Made by a program: the position numbers and the translations under genes. A DNA stretch of 64,000 nt. Source: VGSG01 sp040756375. GTDB taxonomy: Bacteria; Desulfobacterota; Desulfomonilia; Desulfomonilales; Desulfomonilaceae. The stretch lies in contig JBFLZC010000016.1 of assembly GCA_040756375.1 (NCBI GenBank), forward strand, positions 50,553-114,552, given 5' to 3'. Below are positions 34,358 to 43,415 of the stretch, in pieces. Below the pieces are notes generated by a model. It saw nothing but the letters and a program-made list of their open reading frames with translations. It searched no databases and had not been told where the DNA came from. Every line of letters starts with the position of its first letter. Position 1 is the stretch's first letter.

Positions 34358-35374
34358 ATGTATGCAAGACTCTTGTCCACTCTGGTTTTGTGCGCTGTCG
34401 CCGTGTGGGCCGTGCTCCTGCCTACTCCGGCGAATTGCGCGCCGGTAGAACTGACTTATTCGATCTTCTTCCCGGCTACACACGGCCACGCGAAACTGGC
34501 TGAAGCATGGGCGCAGGAGATCGAAAAACGGACCAACGGCCAGGTGAAAATCAAGATGTTCCCCGGGGGAACCCTGACTCCTGCCGATCAGTGTTACGAT
34601 GGGGTGGTCAAAGGTATATCCGACATCGGCATGTCGGTGTGCAGCTACACGAAGGGCCGATTCCCTTTGACCGAAGTAATCGATCTTCCGCTGGGGTACA
34701 AGAGCGGAAATCAGGTGACTCATCTGGTCAACGAGTACTACAAGAAGTTCAAACCCAAGGAGTTTGATGACACGAAGATCATGTACCTCCACGGGCACGG
34801 GCCTGGGATCCTTCACTCGAAAAAGCCGGTACAAAAGCTGGAAGATCTGAAGGGGATGAAGATCCGGTGCACTGGAACGGTCGCGCTGGTGGTGAAGGCT
34901 CTCGGCGGCACACCGGTGGCTATGCCGCAGCCCGAGACATATGATGGGCTCCAGAAAGGCGTGGTCGAAGGGGTGATGTCTCCCATTGAAGTGCTCAAGG
35001 GCTGGAGGTTCGCAGAAGTAATCAAGTACACAACCCAAGATTTCGGAGCAGCTTATACCATCGCCTTCTTTGTGGCCATGAACAAGAAGAAATGGGATTC
35101 GTTGCCCAAAGACGTGCAGGCAACGATAGAGAAAGTCAATCAGGAGTGGATAGAGAAAACGGCTAAGGCCTGGGACGAGTTTGACAAGGAAGGGACGGAA
35201 CATACCCTTGCCAAGGGCAACAAGATTATACCGCTGAGCGCGGAAGAGAATGCGCGATGGGCGAAAGCTGCGGAGCCGGTTCTGACCGACTACGTGAAAG
35301 CCATGAAAGAGAAGAACCTGCCCGGAGAAGAGGCTTTGAAGTTCTGCCAGGAATGGCTGAAGAAAAATCCTTAA
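34358..35374 (+). CDS. dctP: TRAP transporter substrate-binding protein
   Basis: The 338-aa protein has a signal peptide (1-28, ending PANCA) and the DctP/TAXI fold of TRAP systems: YSIFFPATHGHAKLAEAWAQ, KMFPGGTLTPADQCYDGVV, GMKIRCTGTVALVVKALGG and the family's QKGVVEGVMSPIEVLKGW segment. DctP proteins capture an organic acid in the periplasm. AGGAGG lies seven bases upstream of ATG 34358. It is followed by genes for both permease subunits. Substrate unknown; the acid-binding Arg is likely in KIRCTG. Confidence 0.94.
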   Translation: MYARLLSTLVLCAVAVWAVLLPTPANCAPVELTYSIFFPATHGHAKLAEAWAQEIEKRTNGQVKIKMFPGGTLTPADQCYDGVVKGISDIGMSVCSYTKGRFPLTEVIDLPLGYKSGNQVTHLVNEYYKKFKPKEFDDTKIMYLHGHGPGILHSKKPVQKLEDLKGMKIRCTGTVALVVKALGGTPVAMPQPETYDGLQKGVVEGVMSPIEVLKGWRFAEVIKYTTQDFGAAYTIAFFVAMNKKKWDSLPKDVQATIEKVNQEWIEKTAKAWDEFDKEGTEHTLAKGNKIIPLSAEENARWAKAAEPVLTDYVKAMKEKNLPGEEALKFCQEWLKKNP

Positions 35375-35389
35375 CCTGATTTGCATTCC

Positions 35390-35428
35390 GAGTCGGCATC
35401 TTCCTCCCGCGAGGCGGGATGCCGACTC
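35390..35428 (+). promoter_or_regulatory. intercistronic hairpin between dctP and dctQ
   Basis: GAGTCGGCAT pairs with ATGCCGACTC (10 bp) and an inner CCCGC-GAG-GCGGG adds five pairs. No T-run follows. Such hairpins often stop 3' exonucleases, keeping more binding-protein message than permease message. Confidence 0.65.
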
Positions 35429-35440
35429 TCCTGAAAAAGC

Positions 35441-35920
35441 GTGAAAACTATCTCTTCTATATTGGCTGCCGTGTCTCGTTTCATGTACGTGATTGCCGGC
35501 TGCGCGCTTGCGGGAAGCATGTTTCTCACCGTCGCGGACGTGATATTGAGGACGTTCAAGAGGCCGATCCTGGGAACGTATGAACTGGTCGGCTTGCTTG
35601 GCGCCATAACGATCGCGTTTGCCATCCCGCAGACAACACGCGTTCGGGGGCACGTGCTGATGGATTTTGTCACTTCGCGGCTCCCCAAGGCCGGACAGAT
35701 GGTCTTATACGTACTGACGAGGCTACTTGCCATAGCCATTTTCTGGATTATGGCGAGCAACCTGTGGTCTCTGGGAAATGACTACAAAAAAGTCGGCGAA
35801 GTTACACTCACTCTTCAATTGCCGGTCTACCCCATAGCGTGGTGTCTGGCAGCCTGCTGTTTGGTCGAATGCATAGTGCTTCTCTGGGACATATTTGAGC
35901 ACAAGGGAGCGCAAGAATGA
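35441..35920 (+). CDS. dctQ: TRAP transporter small permease
   Basis: The 159-aa protein has four membrane helices (about 12-34, 49-67, 88-108 and 128-150) and the DctQ pattern MFLTVADVILRTFKRPILGT followed by IAFAIPQTTRVRGHVLMDF. It pairs with DctM in the inner membrane. The start is a GTG at 35441 with a weak ribosome site; the stop overlaps the dctM start by four bases (ATGA). Confidence 0.92.
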   Translation: MKTISSILAAVSRFMYVIAGCALAGSMFLTVADVILRTFKRPILGTYELVGLLGAITIAFAIPQTTRVRGHVLMDFVTSRLPKAGQMVLYVLTRLLAIAIFWIMASNLWSLGNDYKKVGEVTLTLQLPVYPIAWCLAACCLVECIVLLWDIFEHKGAQE

Positions 35921-37218
35921 CTTTCGGGACTATCGGATTACTTGTAATTCTGCTCCTATTCGGTCTTTTTGCTCTGGGGCTGGAAATCGGTTTTGCCATG
36001 GCCCTTGCCGGTTTTATTGGGTTCGCAGCTATCGTGAACGTTGACGCAGCCCTCAATCTGGTAGCAAAGGACATATACAGCGTGCTCTCTTCGTACGGAT
36101 TCACGGTTATTCCCATGTTTGTCCTCATGGGACAAGTTGGGGCGAGCGGAGGCGTGGCCCGCGGTCTGTACGATTCTGCATACAAGTTCCTCGGACATGT
36201 CCCTGGTGGTCTCGCAATCGGAACTGTGGCCGCTGCCACCGCCTTCAAAGCCATATGCGGCTCTTCGCCGGCCACTGCCGCGACCTTTGCAACCATCGCG
36301 GTCCCGGAGATGGACCGATACAACTATGACAAGCGGCTCTCGTGCGGAACCGTGGCAACGGTCGGAACACTGGGAATCCTGATCCCGCCGAGCGTGGTGC
36401 TCATCATCTACGGCATTCTCACGGAAACGAGCATTGGGAGGCTTTTCCTCGCGGGAATCGTTCCGGGGTTGATGATAGCCGCATCATTCGCCATCACGCT
36501 CTACGGCTGGTGCAAGGTCAATCCGGAACTTGGCCCCAAGGGTGATCGGTCCACCTGGCGGGAGCGTTTTGCGTCTCTGCCGCCGGTCCTCGGTGTGATT
36601 ATCATCTTTATCCTAGTCGTGGGCGGTCTCATGCAAGGCTTCTTCACACCTACAGAAGCCGGGAGCGTTGGTACCTTCGCTGTTCTCTTGCTCACTCTGG
36701 CCAAGAGAGACATGAACATGAAACGCTTCGTGCAGGCGATCATGGAAACGCTCCGGATTGCATGCATGGTTATCATGCTCATTGCGGGCGCGACTATATT
36801 GAGCCATTTCTTCGCCGTAACCCGCACTCCATATCTCGTGGCGACTTGGCTGGAAAGCTTGGAAGTTCACCGCATGGTGATCATGTTCATCATCATTGCG
36901 GTGTACCTTATCGGAGGCTCATTTATCGAGGACCTGGCATTCCTCATCGTGGCCACCCCTATCTTTCTGCCGGTTGTATTAAAGCTTGGCTACGATCCGG
37001 TCTGGTTCGGCGTGATCGTGAGTGTGGTAACCATGATCGGCGTGATCCTGCCCCCAATGGCCATCAACGCGTTCGTGGTTTCAGGAGTCGCGAGGGTACC
37101 GGTCTCAACTGTTTATAGCGGGATATATCCATATATAATCGGCATGTCCCTGTGCCTGGTTATTCTCTTGTTCTTCCCCGAGATATCGCTCTGGCTGCCC
37201 GGCATGTTCATGAAGTGA
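35917..37218 (+). CDS. dctM: TRAP transporter large permease
   Basis: The 433-aa protein has about 12 membrane helices and DctM signatures such as PMFVLMGQVGASGGVARGLY, GTVGTLGILIPPSVVLIIYG, FFTPTEAGSVG and PPMAINAFVVSGVARVP. It is the transport subunit that imports the acid with sodium or protons. ATG overlaps the dctQ stop, so translation is coupled. The gene ends the TRAP unit; hairpins follow at 37345. Confidence 0.96.
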   Translation: MTFGTIGLLVILLLFGLFALGLEIGFAMALAGFIGFAAIVNVDAALNLVAKDIYSVLSSYGFTVIPMFVLMGQVGASGGVARGLYDSAYKFLGHVPGGLAIGTVAAATAFKAICGSSPATAATFATIAVPEMDRYNYDKRLSCGTVATVGTLGILIPPSVVLIIYGILTETSIGRLFLAGIVPGLMIAASFAITLYGWCKVNPELGPKGDRSTWRERFASLPPVLGVIIIFILVVGGLMQGFFTPTEAGSVGTFAVLLLTLAKRDMNMKRFVQAIMETLRIACMVIMLIAGATILSHFFAVTRTPYLVATWLESLEVHRMVIMFIIIAVYLIGGSFIEDLAFLIVATPIFLPVVLKLGYDPVWFGVIVSVVTMIGVILPPMAINAFVVSGVARVPVSTVYSGIYPYIIGMSLCLVILLFFPEISLWLPGMFMK

Positions 37219-37344
37219 GCGGGGCTTCAACACCAACTCCAGTAGCAAGAAACGTACAATGAATCATGAAAGTTCCCGGCTTCGGCGACCGCTCCGGGGC
37301 TTCGCCTCGGAGATTGGTAGCAAGAGCGCATCGTTGCGCAATGA

Positions 37345-37374
37345 TTTGGAGGGGAGACTCATCTCCCCTCCAAA
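37345..37374. terminator. 13-bp perfect hairpin between convergent genes
   Basis: TTTGGAGGGGAGA and TCTCCCCTCCAAA flank CTCA. It lies between dctM (plus) and the DUF47 gene (minus). It lacks a long T-run, so it may be a weak two-way terminator or a repeat remnant; two smaller hairpins lie just upstream (37290-37345). Confidence 0.5.
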
Positions 37375-37463
37375 CCTCCCCATACGTAGACCCGACCAGG
37401 GGACCTCAGGCCGACGTCTTTCACAGGAATACGTCGGGACGTTCATCGCCTTCTTGCCTGCTT

Positions 37464-38075
37464 CTAGAACATCTTCACGACGATGTTGCTGATGATGTTG
37501 GCTGCGTCGTCGACGCGGTCCGCGCTTCGGTTGAAGTGACGGTAGATCTCCCTATATTTGAGCATCGATTTGACGTCGCCGGCTGAGAAGAGCTGTGCCA
37601 GTGCATTTATGAAGATGTCGTTCATTTCGTTTTCAATTCGTTTGGCCCTGACCGCGTATTCCACTGCAACGTTAGGATTCTTCTTGAGATGTCGCATGGC
37701 AGAAACCAGGTGCTCCGCGCCTTTTTGAAGGAGTTCCGCCATCCGGATGAGGTATTCGTCGCTCTCCACGCCGAATGCTTCCATTTCCTTGACCGTGTTG
37801 CGCGCATGGTCGCACACGTCGTCGATCGCGCGGGAGAGAGCGAAGATGTCCTCGCGGTCGATGGGCGTTATGAAGGTCTGATTGAGCTCGTCGATCAGGA
37901 TGCGCCGGATGTCGTCTGCCTCTTGTTCAATACGGTTGATGACTTCGGGATCTTCTTGACCGTCTAGATAGACCGTTAGTTCCCGGCATCCTCGCAAGGT
38001 GGCTTCAGCCTGCTCGCGAAGCAGCTCAAAGAAGTCTACTCTTCGTTTTGGCGCGAAAATCTTCCAGAATGACAT
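37464..38075 (-). CDS. DUF47 (PhoU-like) phosphate transport regulator
   Basis: The 203-aa helical protein has the PhoU-like/DUF47 pattern: EADDIRRILIDELNQTFITPIDREDIFALSRAIDDVCDHARNT spans its core (EADD, PIDREDI, DDV) and NEMNDIFINAL and YREIYRHFNRSADRVDDAANII close it. In this family metal-bound acids control a neighbouring PiT transporter. It lies nine bases after the PiT gene on the same strand, so the two form an operon. Confidence 0.93.
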   Translation of the reverse strand: MSFWKIFAPKRRVDFFELLREQAEATLRGCRELTVYLDGQEDPEVINRIEQEADDIRRILIDELNQTFITPIDREDIFALSRAIDDVCDHARNTVKEMEAFGVESDEYLIRMAELLQKGAEHLVSAMRHLKKNPNVAVEYAVRAKRIENEMNDIFINALAQLFSAGDVKSMLKYREIYRHFNRSADRVDDAANIISNIVVKMF

Positions 38076-38084
38076 TGCCAGACC

Positions 38085-39116
38085 TCACTGAAAGAGCCGA
38101 ATAGTCCAGCTCAGGCACCAATAGCCCCCTGCACCCAGGCCCGCGGACACCGGAGCGGTCAAGAGCCATGCATAGGCAATATTGGCCGCAGCGGACCAAC
38201 GGACACCGCTCAACCGCCGTGAAGCTCCCACACCCATCACTGACGACGCCACCACCTGCGCGGTGCTCACCGGACCACCTGTGAGTGACGCGGCCATGAT
38301 CACGGACATGGCCGTGAGCTGGCTCGCAAAGGAATGGACCGGCTCCATGCGGCAAATCCCCACCCCAACGGTTTTCACGATTCGCCAACTACCGGCAGCG
38401 AGCCCTATGGCCATAGCCGCCGCGCATCCCCATACGACCCAATCGGGCAGATCCAGCTCCCCGCGGCTCAACCCCGCAGTTCCCGCGGCCAAAACCAGAG
38501 CGAGCACTCCCATGGATTTCTGGGCGTCATTGGACCCGTGACTCGCGGCAAGGAACAACATGATGGGCTTCTGGAGAGCCGAGAACATGTGGCCCACACC
38601 TCGATGAAGCCTCCCGAAGAGGGCTCGTATCAACGAGAAGACGAACATACCGATAAGCAAGCCCAGCAGAGGCGACAAGAGCAACGGAAGGACAACTCCT
38701 CGAATAATGCTTTCGAGAACGATCCCTTGGGTACCCATGCACACCAGGCCCGCGCCCACCAGACCTCCGATGATCGCGTGGGAACCGCTCGACGGTAATC
38801 CCATGTACCATGTGGGAAGCTTCCAGAAAACCGCCCCGCCCACGCCGCTTATAGCGATCAGATAGACCTGCTCGGGCCTGAGATTCGCCATAATGTCGGG
38901 CTTCAGGATAGACCCTGCCATGGTGCGCGCAACTGCAGTTCCGAGCACCAGCGGGCCAATGAATTCAGCCACAGCCGCCAGAAGGAGAGCCCTGCCCGGT
39001 CTCATGGTCCGGGAACAGATGATCGTGGCAATTACGTTGCCACCATCGTGAAATCCGTGCACAAAGGCAAAGCACAGTGTTGTTCCGACAGCTAGGTAGA
39101 AGAGATCCTGTGTCAC
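38085..39116 (-). CDS. PiT-family inorganic phosphate transporter
   Basis: The 343-aa membrane protein has about ten helices. The family motifs GFHDGGNVIATIICSRTM near the N-terminus and GSNDAQKSMGVLAL past the middle, each with the conserved Asp (HDG and NDAQ), are intact, as is PSSGSHAIIGGLVGAGL. PiT proteins import phosphate with protons or metals as metal-phosphate complexes. The length fits the shorter bacterial type. The DUF47 gene follows directly. Confidence 0.95.
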   Translation of the reverse strand: MTQDLFYLAVGTTLCFAFVHGFHDGGNVIATIICSRTMRPGRALLLAAVAEFIGPLVLGTAVARTMAGSILKPDIMANLRPEQVYLIAISGVGGAVFWKLPTWYMGLPSSGSHAIIGGLVGAGLVCMGTQGIVLESIIRGVVLPLLLSPLLGLLIGMFVFSLIRALFGRLHRGVGHMFSALQKPIMLFLAASHGSNDAQKSMGVLALVLAAGTAGLSRGELDLPDWVVWGCAAAMAIGLAAGSWRIVKTVGVGICRMEPVHSFASQLTAMSVIMAASLTGGPVSTAQVVASSVMGVGASRRLSGVRWSAAANIAYAWLLTAPVSAGLGAGGYWCLSWTIRLFQ

Positions 39117-39532
39117 GGCTCACCTTCACAGGGCGAGAAGCGTGCGTCTCGATGTGGATCCACTGCCCATAATAGGCTCAGTGCAGCCAAACGTCGATGT
39201 GTCTACACGCGCGGGCTCCAGGACAGCGGTTGTTGTTGTGTAATGAAGGCAGCAATATCCATGCCACCATACTTACCACTTCAAACCGAATTCGGGTGAA
39301 GCTTTGCACGCGTTGACTTGCGTTCATTCTCCGCAATCGATGGTTTCCTGATTGTGAGGATAGACGAAGGGATCACCCTAAATTGTGAACCCTTCGCGGT
39401 AGGTAGGTTGCTTTTTACAGACACGCCAAATTCGCGGAGGTTCCACGATCGACCAGATACATTTTTGCGTGCGGTGTCGGGAAACGTTTTCCGTTGGAGG
39501 AGTGAGTCTCATGGACGCCCCGCGTCTTTTAT
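39117..39532. other. intergenic region upstream of PiT gene
   Basis: About 415 bases between the PiT start and the 3' end of the 78-aa gene, both on the minus strand. I see no repeat, hairpin or credible small gene. Confidence 0.35.
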
Positions 39533-39769
39533 TTATCGAGCCTGCTCAATCCTCGAGAAAACACCATCCTTATCCCGGATGATCGCGTGCTGACCGCGGC
39601 GCACAGCTGTGCCTCGCAACTGTTTATCCGGCGTGTAGATCCTGGTGACGCCCCCCACCGTGTCTCTTCTTTCGATGATTCGACCGTATTGATCCCGGAT
39701 AATCTGCTCTGCGAAAAGGATCGACGAGAGACCCAGTAAGAGCGCTGAGGCAAAGAGAATCACTTTCAT
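39533..39769 (-). CDS. 78-aa exported protein, unknown function
   Basis: A signal peptide (1-20, ending ILFA) leads a 58-residue basic mature part with a pattern of short strands (IIRDQYGRIIERRDTVGGV, IYTPDKQLRGTAVR, AIIRDKDGVFSRIEQ), like YD/RHS-type or ring-forming repeat strands. It lies 15 bases after the 116-aa gene, so they are likely co-transcribed. No function is known. Confidence 0.65.
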   Translation of the reverse strand: MKVILFASALLLGLSSILFAEQIIRDQYGRIIERRDTVGGVTRIYTPDKQLRGTAVRRGQHAIIRDKDGVFSRIEQAR

Positions 39770-39784
39770 GGCGCTATTCCTTGG

Positions 39785-40135
39785 TTAGAGCGAAGGTTTA
39801 ATCTCAAGGGAGCGGCTTTCTCTATACTCGAGCGTGCATCCGCCTCGTTCATCGAGTTTGATCGCATAATGGAAATCCACCGCGGGATGTGCAAAACGAC
39901 AAATCGCCACATCCGAGAATTTCCGAGGGCTCGTCCTGTCAATTAGTTCGTGGATTAGCCACGCGGCGAGGGACTCGACATCTTCCAGCGAACCCCTCTG
40001 CTGACCGAACGAGTCCAGAAATGTTTTCAGGATGGGCAACAAAGTATCGGTGTGCGCGTTGTCGTGGAGGTAAATGACGACAAAGGGATCTTTGGCCCCC
40101 GCCGCGTACACAGCGATGTGGCCGTTGTGTGCCAT
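39785..40135 (-). CDS. 116-aa protein, unknown function
   Basis: A soluble protein starting MAHNGHIAVYAAGAKDPFVV, with alternating strands and helices (YLHDNAHTDTLLPILKTFLD) and a C-terminal beta part (YAIKLDERGGCTLEYRES). I recognise no motif. It starts 61 bases after recD2 and is probably part of the same transcript with the 78-aa gene downstream. GAGAGG lies upstream of the ATG. Confidence 0.65.
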   Translation of the reverse strand: MAHNGHIAVYAAGAKDPFVVIYLHDNAHTDTLLPILKTFLDSFGQQRGSLEDVESLAAWLIHELIDRTSPRKFSDVAICRFAHPAVDFHYAIKLDERGGCTLEYRESRSLEIKPSL

Positions 40136-40196
40136 GGTGTTCCTCTCCTCGGTTCGTTCGCGAGGGCGCAGGGGCGCCCAATCGCAAGATCGTTGT

Positions 40197-42374
40197 TCAA
40201 AGGCTATCGGAGCCTATCTTCTTTGCCAGGTGAGTGTACCTGGGCTCAGATACTCTGTTTTCCACCGCCATCTGAAGCGCTCTCGGTTCACCTACCACGA
40301 TCACCAGCTTCTTGCCGCGGGTCATTGCCGTGTACAGCAGGTTCCTGCGGAGCAGTATGTAGTGCTGAGTCGACAGCGGCAGGACCACAGCAGGATATTC
40401 GCTTCCCTGAGCTTTGTGAATCGTAACCGCGTACGCCAGGATCAATTCGTCCATTTCAGTAACGTGGTAACGCACCTGCCGCGAGTCAAATTCCACCACA
40501 GCTTCCAGCCATTCCGGATCGTACGAGACTATCCGGCCCACATCGCCGTTAAAGACTTCTTTGTCGTAGTTATTCCTGGTCTGCATGACACGGTCACCGA
40601 CGCGGAATCGATCTCCTCTAATAGCAGCACCCTGGGCATTAAGGAGATCTCTCAGTTCTCGGTTCAAATTCTCTGTGCCCAGCAATCCCTTGTGCATAGG
40701 GCTGAGCACCTGAATGTCCTCCACTGGATTGAGGTCGAAGCGGTCGGGAATGCGGCGCGTGACCATTTCCTTGATCAGCCGCAGCGATTCCTCCGGATCG
40801 GTTTTCTCGATGAGGTAAAAGTCCGACAGCTCTGCCCCTTCCTGGGCGCTCACCGGTAGTTCTCCCTCATTCACCAGATGGGCGTTGGTAACGATGAGAC
40901 TGCTGCGTGCCTGCCTAAAGACCTGATGGAGGCGAACAACAGGCACTTTGCCTGATTTCACCAGGTCTCCAAGGACGTCTCCGGGGCCCACTGAAGGAAG
41001 TTGATCCGCATCGCCTACCAGGAGCAGGGTGCTCTGCGGATTTACAGCAGACAGCAGGTGGTGCATCAGCGAGATGTCCACCATGGAGACTTCGTCCACG
41101 ATGATAAATTCCGCGTCCAAGGATCGGGCCGGCCCCCGCAGGAAGCCACCTTCGGTTGGAGAAAACTCGAGCAGACGGTGCACTGTTTTCGCTTCGCGGC
41201 CAGTGGCTTCCGAGAGGCGCTTCGCAGCTCGACCTGTAGGCGCGGCGAGCAGCACACGAAGTTTCTTGGCTTCCAGTATCTGAATCAGGGCTTTGAGGAG
41301 CGTGGTCTTACCGGTCCCCGGTCCGCCGGTAATAATGAGCACCTTGTGATCCAACGCGGCAACGACCGCGTCGCGCTGTGCAGGCGAGAGACGAATCCCA
41401 CTCCGATTCTCAATCCAGGCCAGGGCCGCGTCCTTTCGGATCGAAGGCAAAAACCGAGGTGAAGCCATGAGGTGAACGAGCTTGGATGCGACCGAGTTCT
41501 CCATAGCAGCCATCATGGTCAGGTAGACGCGATCTTCTTCGATCACTACTTCTCTTCGTGTCTGAAGCTCATGGAGCGCTCGCTCCAGGGTGTGCGCGTC
41601 AATGCCGAGCAGCTCTCGAGCCTTTCCCACCAGCTCTGTCCGAGGGTAGTAAACGTGTCCCTCGGCCTGGAGCGTGTCCAACGCGTAGAGGATTCCCGCT
41701 TCCGCCCGCAGAGGCGATCTCATGTCTATGCCCAGGCTTCCCGCGATCTTGTCTGCCGATCGAAATCCCACGCCTCTGATTTCCGTTGCCAGACGGTACG
41801 GATTGCGGGAAACCACGTCTATGGATGCCTGGCCGTACTTTTTGAAGATTTTGACCGCGTAGGTCGGGGAGACGCCGTGGGTCTGAAGGAACAACATCAC
41901 GTTGCGGATGTGCTTTTGGTCTGCAAAGGCTTGAGAAATGCGCTGTGCACGCTCCTTGCCGATGCCGGGAACTTCCCGGAGCTTCCCGGGGTTGTGCTCG
42001 ATTATGTCGAGGGTCTTCACCCCGAATTTCGCGGTGATTCGTCGGGCCATTTCCGGCCCGATGCCTTTGACAAAGCTGGACGCGAGATACTTCTCGATAC
42101 CTTTAACCGTGGAAGGCTCTCTAGTCTCGGCCTTTTCAAAGCGAAACTGCTCGCCAAAACGCCGGTCGAACTCCCAGTTCCCGTGCAGCACGAGAGTCTC
42201 GCCAGGGTGAGGACTGGGCAGAGTCCCAACGATCGTCACAGGATCTCGACGTCCCCGAACCGAAAGCCGCGCCACGATGAAATCCGTGTCGGGCGAGGTG
42301 AACACGAGGCGGTCGAGCACTCCCTCAATGATCTGCAAGCGTTCGTCGGTGCCTTTGATGATGTTGGTCTTCAT
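40197..42374 (-). CDS. recD2: RecD2-type ATP-dependent DNA helicase
   Basis: The 725-aa protein is a superfamily 1B 5'-3' helicase of the RecD2 (RecB-independent) type. The N-terminal part has helix-hairpin-helix repeats (SFVKGIGPEMARRITAKFG, LREVPGIGKERAQRI). The motor has Walker A ITGGPGTGKTTLL, Walker B FIIVDEVSMVD, LVGDADQLPSVGPG and the C-terminal YAVTIHKAQGSEYPAVVLP and RNLLYTAMTRGK. There are no RecB or RecC genes. The start is ATG at 42374; the frame extends upstream to 42557 without family resemblance and runs through a terminator. Role: DNA repair. Confidence 0.96.
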   Translation of the reverse strand: MKTNIIKGTDERLQIIEGVLDRLVFTSPDTDFIVARLSVRGRRDPVTIVGTLPSPHPGETLVLHGNWEFDRRFGEQFRFEKAETREPSTVKGIEKYLASSFVKGIGPEMARRITAKFGVKTLDIIEHNPGKLREVPGIGKERAQRISQAFADQKHIRNVMLFLQTHGVSPTYAVKIFKKYGQASIDVVSRNPYRLATEIRGVGFRSADKIAGSLGIDMRSPLRAEAGILYALDTLQAEGHVYYPRTELVGKARELLGIDAHTLERALHELQTRREVVIEEDRVYLTMMAAMENSVASKLVHLMASPRFLPSIRKDAALAWIENRSGIRLSPAQRDAVVAALDHKVLIITGGPGTGKTTLLKALIQILEAKKLRVLLAAPTGRAAKRLSEATGREAKTVHRLLEFSPTEGGFLRGPARSLDAEFIIVDEVSMVDISLMHHLLSAVNPQSTLLLVGDADQLPSVGPGDVLGDLVKSGKVPVVRLHQVFRQARSSLIVTNAHLVNEGELPVSAQEGAELSDFYLIEKTDPEESLRLIKEMVTRRIPDRFDLNPVEDIQVLSPMHKGLLGTENLNRELRDLLNAQGAAIRGDRFRVGDRVMQTRNNYDKEVFNGDVGRIVSYDPEWLEAVVEFDSRQVRYHVTEMDELILAYAVTIHKAQGSEYPAVVLPLSTQHYILLRRNLLYTAMTRGKKLVIVVGEPRALQMAVENRVSEPRYTHLAKKIGSDSL

Positions 42375-42504
42375 GAGGCCGCCGGGTGCTCCGTCGAAAA
42401 CCGAGCAACAAGGTACGGTCCATTCTATACCGGCGCGTGAATGGTTCAAGGTCTGAAAAGCCACGGGGGAAAGTCCGCGAGAGCAGGAGCGGGAACGAGC
42501 CCCA

Positions 42505-42533
42505 GAAAAAAATGTCGGGGACCAAGTCCCCGA
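42505..42533 (-). terminator. rho-independent terminator
   Basis: On the minus strand TCGGGGAC-TTG-GTCCCCGA is followed by CATTTTTTT. It ends the transcript of the proline-rich exported protein gene (42635-43093) before recD2. Confidence 0.88.
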
Positions 42534-42634
42534 TGGATTAACGGAGGAGTGCTGCACACCTTATATTCCGTTTGGACGGACCCGCGGAAAACCCGCAGGT
42601 CCGCCCGTATGAGTGCGAAGATGAGGTTGATGCC

Positions 42635-43093
42635 TCAGTAGATGAGGCCTGTCGATCCGGTAACGCTCCCGATAATGCCTGAAGCTATCTCCATGCCCGG
42701 GATGGTGTCAAAGAGGCCCATTGATGAATAGCCGGGGCCATAGTAGTACGGTCTCGGCGGCGGCGCAGGATAATATTGAGGTCTAGCTGCCGGATATTGC
42801 GGCGGGGGCGCGCAGTAGTTCGCAGGAGTGGGCGGAGGTCCGCAGGCACCAACAGGGTTCCCACCGAGCAGGCTGCCGACCACCAGGAAAGGCAGGCCGA
42901 CCACGCCACCACAAATTCCGGGGAATGGCGCGTCGCCCCAGTACGCGCAGGGATCCTGCCCGTATACGGGGGCCGGTCCACAGGGCTTTGCATAAGGCTG
43001 AGGAGCTTGAGGGGGTGGCCCGCCGGCCAGCGCGATGGAGGCCGAGGCTAGCAGCACCAGTCCTATAAGAAGACAAAGACCTTTTTTCAACAT
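42635..43093 (-). CDS. proline- and glycine-rich exported protein
   Basis: The 152-aa protein has a signal peptide (1-23, ending IALAG), then a stretch rich in Pro, Tyr, Gly and Cys (PPPQAPQPYAKPCGPAPVYG, PQYYPAPPPRPYYYGPG). A hydrophobic Gly-rich core (ICGGVVGLPFLVVGSLLGG) could insert in a membrane. Unknown family, likely envelope. AAAGGAGGAT lies before two ATGs; the one at 43093 has better spacing than 43096. A terminator follows at 42505. It resembles in layout the exported genes at 10437 and 48026. Confidence 0.72.
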   Translation of the reverse strand: MLKKGLCLLIGLVLLASASIALAGGPPPQAPQPYAKPCGPAPVYGQDPCAYWGDAPFPGICGGVVGLPFLVVGSLLGGNPVGACGPPPTPANYCAPPPQYPAARPQYYPAPPPRPYYYGPGYSSMGLFDTIPGMEIASGIIGSVTGSTGLIY

Positions 43094-43214
43094 CATATCC
43101 TCCTTTGATCAAGGCGAATCTAGGGACAACAGTGCTGTACTGCCTCAATAAGCGCTTGAGGCCCGTTTCCGATGCTGTCCTGGCAGCGGGAGGTAACATG
43201 GTGCCCTATAGCTG

Positions 43215-43256
43215 TCAAGTAAAATATTTGATCTTCAGGTGTTATATTTGACTTGC
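43215..43256. promoter_or_regulatory. AT-rich imperfect inverted repeat between divergent genes
   Basis: TCAAGTAAAATAT and ATATTTGACTTGC are complementary at 11 of 13 positions. The site lies in the very AT-rich part of the 43094-43415 gap between two divergent exported-protein genes and could be a shared operator. No further gene is seen in that gap. Confidence 0.4.
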
Positions 43257-43415
43257 CATATTAGCAATAAATGACGATTATTATGCTATTGACATAATTG
43301 ACGTTGTTTCTGTTCACGAGCGTAGGACGCCGGCACCCTTGACTTGTAACTCACAAAACGGAAAAATGACCTCCAATCCCTCTACGCAAGCCGCGCCAAT
43401 CGGATATCTAGCGAG

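Noticed and set aside
34184..35653. 489-codon minus-strand frame opposite dctP
   Set aside because: dctP and dctQ are unambiguous on the plus strand with ribosome sites; the long opposite frame reflects codon bias.
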